From an uncultured Clostridia bacterium (GTDB lineage Bacteria > Bacillota > Clostridia > Oscillospirales > Oscillospiraceae), in the NCBI GenBank assembly GCA_938049125.1, contig CALICR010000142.1:1-8426 (forward strand): a stretch of 8,426 bases of DNA, written 5' to 3'. Every line of letters starts with the position of its first letter. Position 1 is the stretch's first letter. The notes beneath the pieces are model-generated. The model did not search any database. It was not told the DNA's origin and worked only from the letters and a program-made list of their open reading frames with translations. Of this stretch, positions 1 to 5,370 are shown in pieces. The position numbers and the translations under genes were made by a program.

Positions 1-70
1 TAGCTCAGCTGGTTAGAGCGCATGCTTCACACGCATGAGGTCACAGGTTCGAGTCCCGTAGTCTCCACCA
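1..70 (+). tRNA. tRNA-Val (anticodon CAC), 5' end cut by window
   Basis: The window starts at tRNA position 8 (the conserved TA before the D stem), so the 5' acceptor strand of 7 bases lies outside. The D arm, anticodon stem CATGC/GCATG, T loop TTCGAGT and an encoded CCA at 68-70 are all visible. The anticodon loop TTCACAC (27-33) gives anticodon CAC, which reads the valine codon GUG. In the T stem, ACAGG faces CCCGT, giving one A-C mismatch in the middle pair. Otherwise the cloverleaf is normal. An intrinsic terminator follows 3 bases later. Confidence 0.93.
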
Positions 71-73
71 CAT

Positions 74-109
74 TCCTTGGAAGTTCCGGCTTCCAAGGAT
101 TTTCTTTTT
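74..109 (+). terminator. Intrinsic terminator of the tRNA-Val transcript
   Basis: A perfect 10-bp stem (74-83 with 90-99) surrounds a 6-base loop and is followed by a T-rich tract (100-109, TTTTCTTTTT). It sits directly behind the tRNA-Val CCA end and should stop that transcript. Confidence 0.92.
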
Positions 110-147
110 CGACCGCGGCTCCGGACCCCGAACGGGACGGCCGGGGC

Positions 148-176
148 TTGAAACCGGGCATTTTCTATGGTAAGAT
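148..176 (+). promoter_or_regulatory. Sigma-70 type promoter upstream of the MBL-fold pseudogene
   Basis: TTGAAA (148-153), a 17-base spacer and TAAGAT (171-176) match the -35/-10 pattern of a housekeeping promoter. Transcription would start near 183, leaving a leader of about 100 bases before the ATG at 283. Prediction is by eye only. Confidence 0.65.
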
Positions 177-193
177 GGGCTTAAATCCAGTAC

Positions 194-223
194 GCCGCTG
201 CCCGCTGCGCGGCTTTTTGCAGC
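194..223 (+). other. Leader hairpin with T-run, possible attenuator
   Basis: Within the predicted leader, GCCGC (194-198) can pair with GCGGC (209-213) just ahead of five Ts (214-218), a short terminator-like structure. A competing pairing GCTGC (197-201) with GCAGC (219-223) would exclude it. The stems are only 5 bp, so this may be chance in GC-rich DNA. Confidence 0.25.
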
Positions 224-282
224 CCAGACGGTTAGCGCAATCTAATCTTTTTCGCGGCGCAGCAGGAAAGAGAGGAATTTCC

Positions 283-1144
283 ATGTCCAGACAGGCGACG
301 GAGTTTCAAAAAAGGCCATGAGCCGGATGTACCGCGGCGCCGAGATCCTCAAGCCGCTGAACACGGGCTGGATCGACGCGCACACGGCCTGCGTCCGGGA
401 GTAGGTGGCGAACATCTTCTTCTACCGCGGGGCGGCACGACCATTATGATCGACGCGGGCTACAACTATGACCGGCTCGCAGAGAAGGTGGGCTGGCTTG
501 GCATCGACCCCGCGGAAATTCGCCACATCCTCATCACCCAACAGAACACGGACCACGTGGGCGCGGTGGAGGCCGACAGCCCCGGGCTGTTCCGGGACGC
601 CACACTCTATGTCGGCGAGACGGAGAACCGCTGCCTCACCGGCGAGGTGCACCGGAGGGTCATTTACCACCTCTACAAGCTGCCGCAGGTGACGATCCCC
701 AACGAGAAGGTCCTGCTCCGCGACGGGCAGGTCCTCGACATCGGCGGCATTCGGGTCGAGTGCTTCCTGGTGCCCGGCCACACCTGGGGCCACTTGGGGT
801 ACCTCATCGACGAGAAGTACCTGTTCACCGGCGACACCCTCTGGTTCGGCGCGGACGGCGGCTACAGCTTCATCTCCATCCTGGCCGAAAGCAACAAGCT
901 GGCGGTGCGCTCCCTGGCCGCGCTGGAGGAGAAGCTCCGCGCCCGAGGCCTCCGGCCCAGGTTCCTCACAGGCCACACAGGCTGGACGAACTATTTTGAC
1001 TTTGCCTTTGCCCACAAGGGCCGGCTCTGCTCGCCCTTCCATAAGCGCGTCCGCAACCCCAATGCACCCTACGACGCCTACGACGAATCCGATGACACCG
1101 AGGCCGCCGCGAAGGCCGGTCTCCTGCCCGGCGTGGGCCGCTGA
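283..1144 (+). pseudogene. MBL-fold metallo-hydrolase, broken by frameshifts and an amber codon
   Basis: Three frames together encode one metallo-beta-lactamase-fold hydrolase of about 288 residues. The likely start is ATG 283, 7 bases after an AGAGAGG ribosome binding site (269-275). That frame ends at TGA 319-321. One extra A in the A6 run (308-313) would join it to the frame of ATG 318. That second frame meets TAG at 402-404 (after ACVRE, where relatives as I recall them carry Trp, TGG) and then loses frame at a G4 run (429-432). The rest runs open from about 433 to TGA 1142-1144. The metal-site region reads ITQQNTDHVG, so the first His of the family HxHxDH motif is Gln. Downstream PGHTWGH, FTGDT and TGHTGW remain and carry the other expected metal ligands. 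The product would be a cytosolic metal-dependent hydrolase of unknown substrate. The ORF from ATG 446 lacks the N-terminal strands and is unlikely to be functional. Confidence 0.85.
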
Positions 1145-1158
1145 GGCGCTATATGACC

Positions 1159-1176
1159 GCCGCCGGGACCGGCGGC
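1159..1176 (+). other. GC-rich hairpin between MBL pseudogene and ZIP gene
   Basis: A 7-bp stem (1159-1165 with 1170-1176) has a 4-base loop. The only T-run (1184-1187) lies 7 bases beyond, so this is a poor terminator. It may limit read-through or protect mRNA. No separate promoter is evident for the ZIP gene, which could be co-transcribed with the upstream pseudogene. Confidence 0.3.
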
Positions 1177-1205
1177 AGGCCCGTTTTCCCGAAAGGAGGC
1201 CCTCC

Positions 1206-1982
1206 ATGGAGGTTTTTTACGGGATTTTAATCCCCTTTCTCGGCACATCGCTGGGCGCGGCGTGCGTGTTCTTCCTGAAAAACACCCTGCTGGACGGGGT
1301 GCAGCGCGCCCTGACCGGCTTCGCCGCCGGGGTGATGGTGGCCGCGTCGGTGTGGAGCCTGCTGATCCCCGCCATGGAGCAGGCGGCGGACCTGGGTCGG
1401 CTAAGGTTTCTTCCCGCCTTCCTCGGCTTCTGGGTCGGCATCCTCTTCCTTCTGGCGCTGGACCGTATCATCCCCCACCTGCACGCGAAGAGCGGCCAGA
1501 CCGAAGGCCCAAAGAGCCGCCTCCAGCGCACGACAATGATGGTGCTGGCGGTGACGCTCCACAACATCCCCGAGGGCATGGCCGTCGGCGTGGTCTACGC
1601 GGGCTTCCTCTCAGGCAGCACGAACATCACAGCGGCGGGCGCGCTGGCGCTGTCCCTCGGCATCGCCATTCAGAATTTCCCCGAGGGGGCCATCATCTCC
1701 CTGCCGCTCCGGGCCGAGGGCATGAAAAAGGGCCGGGCTTTCGTGGACGGTGTGCTCTCCGGCGTCGTGGAGCCCATCGGGGCCGTGCTGACGCTGCTCG
1801 CCGCCCGGCAGATCGTGCCTGCCCTTCCCTACCTGCTGAGCTTCGCGGCGGGAGCCATGCTCTATGTGGTCGTGGAGGAGCTGATCCCGGAGATGTCCCA
1901 GGGCGAGCATTCCGATATCGGCACCGTCTTCTTTGCCGTGGGCTTCAGTATCATGATGGTGCTGGACGTGGCCCTCGGATGA
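1206..1982 (+). CDS. ZIP family divalent metal transporter
   Basis: This encodes a 258-residue inner-membrane transporter of the ZIP (ZRT/IRT-like, ZupT/GufA) family, which moves zinc and related divalent cations into the cytosol. About eight hydrophobic segments are visible. Signature metal-site helices are present: HNIPEGMAVG (His119, Asn120, Glu123) and NFPEG (Asn157, Glu160), followed by VVEP (187-190) and EELIPE (224-229). A short His-containing hydrophilic loop (HLHAK, near 91-95) sits where ZIP proteins have their variable loop. The ATG at 1206 follows AAAGGAGG (1192-1199) at 6 bases. The reading frame is open upstream to 996, but that part overlaps the MBL pseudogene and has no family similarity. 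Length is normal and all key residues are present, so the gene looks functional. Substrate (Zn, Fe or Mn) cannot be told from sequence. A bidirectional terminator follows. Confidence 0.95.
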   Translation: MEVFYGILIPFLGTSLGAACVFFLKNTLLDGVQRALTGFAAGVMVAASVWSLLIPAMEQAADLGRLRFLPAFLGFWVGILFLLALDRIIPHLHAKSGQTEGPKSRLQRTTMMVLAVTLHNIPEGMAVGVVYAGFLSGSTNITAAGALALSLGIAIQNFPEGAIISLPLRAEGMKKGRAFVDGVLSGVVEPIGAVLTLLAARQIVPALPYLLSFAAGAMLYVVVEELIPEMSQGEHSDIGTVFFAVGFSIMMVLDVALG

Positions 1983-1985
1983 GCG

Positions 1986-2035
1986 CAAAAATTCAGCCGG
2001 ACGCCCCCGCTTCGGATACGCCCGGCTGTTTTTTT
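1986..2035. terminator. Bidirectional terminator between ZIP gene and RR-methyltransferase chimera
   Basis: A 7-bp stem (1994-2000 with 2022-2028) encloses a 21-base loop and is followed by seven Ts (2029-2035) on the plus strand. The minus strand has an AAAAATT complement (1987-1993) giving a T-run after the same stem. It lies between two converging genes and can serve both. The large loop lowers its likely strength. Confidence 0.75.
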
Positions 2036-2037
2036 GT

Positions 2038-2589
2038 TTACGCGAAATCGAGGCGGACGATCTGCATCTTCATTTTCCCGTCGCCGACCCGCGCCAGGAA
2101 GCGGAAAAAGCCGCTCACGGACGGGTCGTCAAGGCTTTGATAGCCCAGCATATAGCCCCGGCTGGAGACGCGGAGCCGCGGCGACCAGGGCAAAAGCTCC
2201 CGCTTCGCGTCTGCCACGGCGAAATACGCGCCGACGTCCTGAATTTTCGCATTCTTGATCCAGGTCTTGCGCATCAGCTTCACCGCCGGGGTCCCGGCAG
2301 CGTCAAAGACCAGCTTTCCGCCGGGGAACGCCTCCGCCATGGCGCAGACCAGTGTCCGCACCTGCTCCGTCAGGAAGTAGTAGAACACGCCCGCGGCAAA
2401 GAACACCGCACCGCCGCTGGCATCAATGCGGGAGAACCAGGCTGTGTCGTTGAGGTCGCAGCCGATGTTCTCCTCCCGGTCCCCGGCGGGCAGGAGGGCG
2501 TTGCGCACGGCGTAGCCCTCCCGCTCCAGCACCTCCTGCTCCAGGTCGCCGATGGCGGCGTCATCATCCACGATCAAGATCCGGTCCAT
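2038..2589 (-). pseudogene. Chimera: response-regulator N-terminus fused in frame to methyltransferase C-terminus
   Basis: The 183-residue open frame joins two unrelated proteins. Residues 1-29 are the beginning of an OmpR/VanR-like receiver domain: MDRILIVDDDAAIGD with acidic residues 8-10, then EREGYAVR. The phosphoacceptor Asp near residue 53, the conserved Lys and the DNA-binding domain are absent. From about residue 30 (ALLPAGDREE, DLNDTAWFSRID, FPGGKLVFDAAG, RVSSRGYMLGY) the sequence matches the C-terminal half of class I SAM-dependent methyltransferases of the LCM/TcmP type as I remember that family. Its Gly-rich SAM motif I is missing. The ATG at 2589 was chosen because GGGAGG precedes it by 7 bases; an upstream in-frame ATG at 2646 has no such site and adds a non-family tail. 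Neither activity should survive. It most likely arose by a deletion joining two genes. It ends at the bidirectional terminator. Confidence 0.8.
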
Positions 2590-2608
2590 GTCATGTCCTC
2601 CCATCTCC

Positions 2609-2623
2609 CCGGGCTGCGCCCGG
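2609..2623 (-). other. Small hairpin just upstream of the chimera ribosome binding site
   Basis: A perfect CCGGGC/GCCCGG stem with a 3-base loop lies about 20 bases before the chimera start on the minus strand. It may be an mRNA leader structure. I saw no clear promoter between it and the upstream terminator at 2645-2688. Confidence 0.3.
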
Positions 2624-2644
2624 TCGGGATTTGCTATCTCCCGC

Positions 2645-2688
2645 AAGAAAACGCAGAGCGGCCCGAAAAGCTCCGGCCTGCTCTGCGT
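2645..2688 (-). terminator. Intrinsic terminator of the DUF1653 gene
   Basis: Read on the minus strand, a 9-bp stem (2680-2688 with 2651-2659), extended by a GGCC/GGCC pairing across one bulged base, is followed by TTTTCTT (2651 down to 2645). It lies 33 bases after the stop of the DUF1653 gene. Confidence 0.8.
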
Positions 2689-2721
2689 CCATGCGTCTGG
2701 CGTTCCGATGTATGCGCGTCC

Positions 2722-2970
2722 TCAGTGCCCGGCGGTGCTGGGGACGTCCTGTAATTCAAAGCGGTACCGCTGCGCGGCGTCCGGGTACTTCGCCCGGTCC
2801 ACCTCGCTCAAAAACTCGTCCAGCGGGCGGACCCAGAGGCCGCCGTCGCCGTAGAGCTTGCGGTAGACGACGCAGGGCGCGCCGGTTGCCGCGTCCCGGG
2901 CCAGGGCCTCGGCGAGGTAGCAGTCGCCCTTGAAGTGGCGGTAGATGCGCCCGATCTGAAGCTCCCGCAT
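2722..2970 (-). CDS. DUF1653 domain protein
   Basis: This is a small soluble protein of 82 residues with the DUF1653 signature. The N-terminus has IGRIYRHFKGDCYLAEALA (residues 6-24), and the central part has VVYRKLYGDGGLWVRPLDEF (residues 34-53), ending with ...AQRYRFELQ. Members of this family are short single-domain proteins, and the length here is typical. The molecular role is not established. The ATG at 2970 follows a GGGGAG-type ribosome binding site, and a consensus-like promoter lies at 3007-3035. The gene appears monocistronic, with an intrinsic terminator close behind. It looks intact, unlike several neighbours. Confidence 0.9.
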   Translation of the reverse strand: MRELQIGRIYRHFKGDCYLAEALARDAATGAPCVVYRKLYGDGGLWVRPLDEFLSEVDRAKYPDAAQRYRFELQDVPSTAGH

Positions 2971-3006
2971 ACCGTCTCCCCGCCTTTCGCGCCGCTTCTT
3001 TTCCCC

Positions 3007-3035
3007 ATCTTAAATCAGGACCCCCGCTTTGTCAA
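3007..3035 (-). promoter_or_regulatory. Promoter of the DUF1653 gene
   Basis: On the minus strand TTGACA (3035-3030), a 17-base spacer and TAAGAT (3012-3007) form a strong sigma-70 type promoter about 37 bases before the ATG. The -35 hexamer is a perfect consensus. Confidence 0.75.
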
Positions 3036-3108
3036 GCCCGCGCTTTTACGCGCCCGCCGGGCGGTGTTAAGATTCCGTACAGGTTTTCCAATAGAACCCG
3101 CTCAAAGA

Positions 3109-3137
3109 TTGACAGATCCTGGGAATTTCTGTATGCT
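3109..3137 (+). promoter_or_regulatory. Promoter of the 59-residue small protein gene
   Basis: TTGACA (3109-3114), a 17-base spacer and TATGCT (3132-3137) form a sigma-70 type promoter. It diverges from the DUF1653 promoter, with about 75 bases between the two -35 boxes. The predicted leader to the ATG at 3196 is about 50 bases. Confidence 0.75.
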
Positions 3138-3195
3138 ATTTCTGTATATATCAGACCGGACGTGACACCGGAAAATTTGAAGGAGGTTCCATATC

Positions 3196-3375
3196 ATGAA
3201 AAAATGTACGTTATCGCAGGAAGCCTGGGACGACCTGTTCCGCTGGCTCGCCTATGGCTGGACCTCCTGGCGCATCGCGCGCCTGCTGAACCGGCTCTAC
3301 GGCCTCGACCTGACGCACCAGGACATCGAGCACGTCCGCGTCGAGATGCACGGCCGGAATTTCTCGGTGCTCTGA
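3196..3375 (+). CDS. Small basic/aromatic protein of 59 residues, possible HTH
   Basis: This short gene encodes a 59-residue protein starting MKKCTLSQEAWDDL and ending RNFSVL. An AAGGAGG ribosome binding site (3180-3186) precedes the ATG by 9 bases, a good promoter lies upstream, and a stable hairpin follows the stop. I do not recognise a named family. The pattern (W-rich first helix, GWTSWRIARLLNRLYG, then LTHQDIEHVRVEMHG) resembles compact homeodomain-like or GcrA-like helix-turn-helix units: helix, helix with IA..LN, turn, LT.QDI recognition helix. That fold is inference only. There is no signal peptide or membrane segment. One Cys is present at position 4. The gene is between DUF1653 and tRNA-Arg and appears monocistronic. 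Expression signals argue that it is real. Confidence 0.75.
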   Translation: MKKCTLSQEAWDDLFRWLAYGWTSWRIARLLNRLYGLDLTHQDIEHVRVEMHGRNFSVL

Positions 3376-3377
3376 CC

Positions 3378-3417
3378 GCCTCCGCCCGTCCCGGCTCCGG
3401 CCCGGACGGGCAGAGGC
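3378..3417 (+). terminator. Hairpin after the small protein gene, terminator-like
   Basis: GCCTC plus GCCCGTCC (3378-3391) pairs with GGACGGGC plus GAGGC (3404-3417) with one internal mismatch, beginning 3 bases after the stop codon. There is no T-run immediately after the stem; Ts appear only near 3443-3447. It probably acts as an mRNA 3' end or a weak terminator. Confidence 0.5.
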
Positions 3418-3457
3418 TGCACCCCGGAAAATTTCTTGCGGATTTTTGAAAAAAAGC

Positions 3458-3486
3458 TTGCATTTTCCGATGAGGCGTGCTATTAT
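3458..3486 (+). promoter_or_regulatory. Promoter of tRNA-Arg
   Basis: TTGCAT (3458-3463), a 17-base spacer and TATTAT (3481-3486) precede the tRNA by 22 bases. The -10 box is close to consensus and the -35 is weak. An A/T-rich tract (3442-3455) upstream could act as an UP element. Confidence 0.65.
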
Positions 3487-3508
3487 ATATGAGCGTTGAG
3501 AAACGTAT

Positions 3509-3585
3509 GCGCTGGTAGCTCAGTTGGATAGAGTGACTGACTACGAATCAGTAGGTCGCAGGTTCGAATCCTGTCCGGCGTACCA
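3509..3585 (+). tRNA. tRNA-Arg (anticodon ACG)
   Basis: This is a complete 77-base cloverleaf with encoded CCA (3583-3585). The acceptor stem GCGCTGG/CCGGCGT contains G1-U72 and U5-G68 wobbles. The anticodon stem is ACTGA/TCAGT and the loop CTACGAA (3541-3547) gives ACG at 3543-3545. In bacteria A34 of this tRNA is normally deaminated to inosine by TadA so that it reads CGU, CGC and CGA. The T arm GCAGG-TTCGAAT-CCTGT pairs with one G-T wobble. Confidence 0.96.
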
Positions 3586-3620
3586 CCCGCCGTAAGCATT
3601 TCGCTTACGGCGGGTTTCTT
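3585..3620 (+). terminator. Intrinsic terminator of tRNA-Arg
   Basis: A perfect 12-bp stem (3586-3597 with 3603-3614) and 5-base loop are followed by TTTCTTCT. It starts at the very end of the tRNA. Confidence 0.9.
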
Positions 3621-3626
3621 CTATCT

Positions 3627-3661
3627 AAAAAGCGCCCCGTCGGAGACGTATCCGGCGGGGC
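3627..3661 (-). terminator. Intrinsic terminator of the MATE pseudogene
   Basis: An 11-bp stem with one G-T type mismatch (3651-3661 with 3633-3643) is followed on the minus strand by GC and five Ts (3631 down to 3627). It lies 8 bases past the MATE stop codon. Confidence 0.85.
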
Positions 3662-3668
3662 CTGCGGT

Positions 3669-4644
3669 TCAGTGCTGCGCTTTGAGGAAGCGGCGGCAGA
3701 AGACGAGGCCCACGGCCGTCGTCACCAGCTCCGTGACCGGGACGGTCAGCCAGAACCAGTTCAGGCCGAAGCGGGAGAAGAGATAGCCCAGGGGCACAAA
3801 GAGCACCTCCGTGCGAATCACCGTCAGCAGCGAGCTTTTGAGGCTGCTGCCCACGGCCGGGAAGGTGAGCGACGTCACCAGCGGCAGGAAGCTCATGCCG
3901 ACGAAGTGGAAGCCGACGCGCCCGATCTCGATGACGCGGATGTCCTGGCTGAACACCCGGAGCATCGGCCCGGGAATCGTGACGAAGCAGACCGTGCCCA
4001 CGACCATCAGCGCCATGCCGAAGAGGATGGCGTCCCGCGCGTTCTCCGGCAGCGCGGCGGATTGCCCGCCGCGTAGTTGAAGCTGAGCGCCGGCACGATG
4101 CAGGTCTGCATAGCCCCCAGTGGGATGAAGAAAAAGGTCTGCCGCTTATAGTAAATGCCCAGGACCGTGACCGTCTGGTCGAAGAAGCCCGCCAGGATGA
4201 GGTTCAGGCCCAGGATATAAAAGGTATAGGCCGACTGCATCAGGATGTTCGGCACGCCGAGGCGGAAAATGTGCGCGATGTGCTTCGGACAGACCGCCCG
4301 GGGCGGCGAGGGGTGGAGCCCCTCCCCCGCATGATGAGCGCCGCGGCCAGGGGCGTGCCGACTCCGGCGTACGCGTCGGCCTCCTCCCGCCGCCCCGCGC
4401 CGAGCTTCGCGGCCATCCCGGTGTTGATGCCCACGCCGGTGCCTACGGCCAGGGCGATCATCAGAGGCTGGACCGGGTAAATGATGGACAGGGCCGTCAG
4501 GCCTGCATCCGAATAGCGCCCCACGAAGAGGCTGTCCACGATGCTATAGAGCGTCTGGATCAGCTGCGCCAGTATGACCGGCGGCGCGAGCTTGAAGAGA
4601 ATTTTGCCGATCTTCTCGGTGCCAAAAAAATCCGACGTGTCCAT
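3669..4644 (-). pseudogene. MATE family multidrug exporter, internally deleted and frameshifted
   Basis: Three minus-strand pieces in different frames together make a MATE (multidrug and toxin extrusion) membrane transporter, which normally exports drugs in exchange for Na+ or H+. Piece 1 (from ATG 4644) has the typical N-terminus: KILFKLAPPVILAQLIQ, YSIVDSLFVGRYSDAG, and ends GRREEADAYAGVGTPLA. Piece 2 (about 4324 down to 4047) covers CPKHIAHIFRLGVPN, TFFFIPLGAMQTCIVPALS and NYAAGN. Piece 3 (to TGA at 3669) covers the C-terminal helices and ends FCRRFLKAQH. Frame is lost at a C5 run (4324-4328) and at about 4046-4047; each is repaired by one added base. The joined product is only about 325 residues, whereas MATE proteins have about 450. 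Roughly 100 residues (helices 3-5) are missing between AYAGVGTPLA and AALIM. LTFPAVGSS also seems to lack about four residues. A GGAAAGGA ribosome binding site precedes the ATG. It cannot encode a working exporter. Confidence 0.88.
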
Positions 4645-4688
4645 GGTTTCTGTCCTTTCCGCCCGCAGGACCGCAGGCTCCTTCGCCT

Positions 4689-4694
4689 ATTATA
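4689..4694 (-). promoter_or_regulatory. Possible -10 box of the MATE gene
   Basis: A perfect TATAAT on the minus strand lies 44 bases before the MATE ATG. No good -35 box is seen at 16-19 bases upstream, so the promoter may be activator-dependent or degenerate. A dyad lies about 30 bases further upstream. Confidence 0.45.
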
Positions 4695-4724
4695 GCGGCC
4701 CGCACCGGACCAGCCCCGAAATTT

Positions 4725-4737
4725 GCGGAGTTTCCGC
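4725..4737. promoter_or_regulatory. Short dyad, possible operator upstream of MATE
   Basis: GCGGA-GTT-TCCGC forms a 5-bp inverted repeat, with the flanks TTT and GAA extending it imperfectly. It lies in the 142-base gap between the MATE start and the aldo/keto reductase stop, upstream of the TATAAT. A regulator site is conceivable, but such short dyads are common in GC-rich DNA. Confidence 0.3.
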
Positions 4738-4786
4738 GAAAAGCGGACGGAGCAGTCCCCTGCCCCGCCCGCGGCGTTATTTTTGC

Positions 4787-4990
4787 TCAGGCCAGCGGCT
4801 TGCCGCTGAAGACCGGGAAGATGCTGAATTCGCCGTAGTCGGCGATGCGCTCCATGTGCTGGAGGGTCTCCATGTCTGCAGCAGAAATTTCGAAGTCCAC
4901 GGCGGCGCTGCCCGCCATATGTGCCGGGTTCGCGGTCTTGGGCAGCGCCACGGTGCCGAGCTGGATGACGCAGCGGACGCAGAGCTGTGG
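4787..4990 (-). pseudogene. Aldo/keto reductase, C-terminal remnant
   Basis: The minus strand encodes about 66 residues matching the C-terminus of aldo/keto reductases of the 2,5-diketo-gluconate reductase-like group: QLCVRCVIQLG, then ALPKTANPAHM (the cofactor phosphate-binding segment, including the Lys of the PK motif), then FEISAADMETL and a C-terminal tail ending SGKPLA. Family members are about 270-290 residues, so the barrel with the catalytic Asp, Tyr, Lys and His is absent. The homology stops at about 4985-4992, exactly where the divergent MerR remnant begins. There is no start codon or ribosome binding site for this piece. It was likely an NADPH-dependent reductase controlled by the adjacent regulator. 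Confidence 0.82.
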
Positions 4991-5370
4991 AGCGGTCGAG
5001 CGGCGGCATCCGGATATTCCGTGATTCCGACCGCGAGTGGCTGCGCATCATCGGCTGCATGAAAAAAGCCGGAATGCCCCTGAAGGACATCCGGCAGTAC
5101 ATCGAGCTGGCACTCCAGGGCGACGACACCATCGAGACGCGGCAGCGGATGTTCACGCACCAGCGCGATGTGCTCCGCGCCCAGATGGAGGAGCTGCAGC
5201 AGACGCTGGAGACCGTGGAATACAAGTGCTGGTTCTACGAGATCGCGCAGGCGGCGGGCAGCATCGACGCCCCGCAGCAGATGGCGGACAAGGACGTTCC
5301 GGAACGCTTCCGCGCCATCCGGCAGGTCCTCCGCAGCCTTCCCGCCGCGCCGGAGGAGTCCTGCGCCTGA
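4987..5370 (+). pseudogene. MerR family regulator lacking its DNA-binding N-terminus
   Basis: The open frame (GTG at 4987, 127 residues) begins with ERSSGGIRIFRDSDREWLRIIG, the wing and second half of a MerR winged-helix domain. It continues with MKKAGMPLKDIRQYIEL and a dimerisation coiled coil (about residues 50-82, ending LETVEYKCWFYE). The first 35-40 residues of a normal MerR protein, which hold the helix-turn-helix (the ISELA...TLRYYE type region), are missing. The GTG has no ribosome binding site, and the frame is closed upstream by TGA at 4966-4968. The sequence resembles MerR regulators that sit divergently to aldo/keto reductases in Clostridia and Bacilli. Without the recognition helix it should not bind DNA. 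A strong terminator follows. Confidence 0.82.

Noticed and set aside
22..321. Plus-strand ORF of 99 codons
   Set aside because: It begins inside the tRNA-Val gene and runs through its terminator. Only its last 13 codons (from ATG 283) belong to a real gene start.
402..404. In-frame TAG in the MBL gene as a recoded amber (pyrrolysine)
   Set aside because: Two neighbouring frameshifts and a changed metal-ligand motif point to decay. No pylT or pylS is in view, and the position is not known as a pyrrolysine site.
996..1205. N-terminal extension of the ZIP gene
   Set aside because: This part is the MBL gene in another frame. The ribosome binding site and family start support ATG 1206.
422..1207. 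Minus-strand ORF of 261 codons antisense to the MBL gene
   Set aside because: Low-complexity A/G/V/E-rich shadow of a GC-rich gene on the other strand, with no recognisable domain.
2590..2646. Upstream start (ATG 2646) for the response-regulator chimera
   Set aside because: The extra 19 residues do not resemble any receiver N-terminus and have no ribosome binding site, while ATG 2589 has GGGAGG at proper distance.
4040..4050. Programmed ribosomal frameshift in the MATE gene
   Set aside because: No slippery heptamer or downstream structure is apparent, and a large internal deletion already inactivates the gene.
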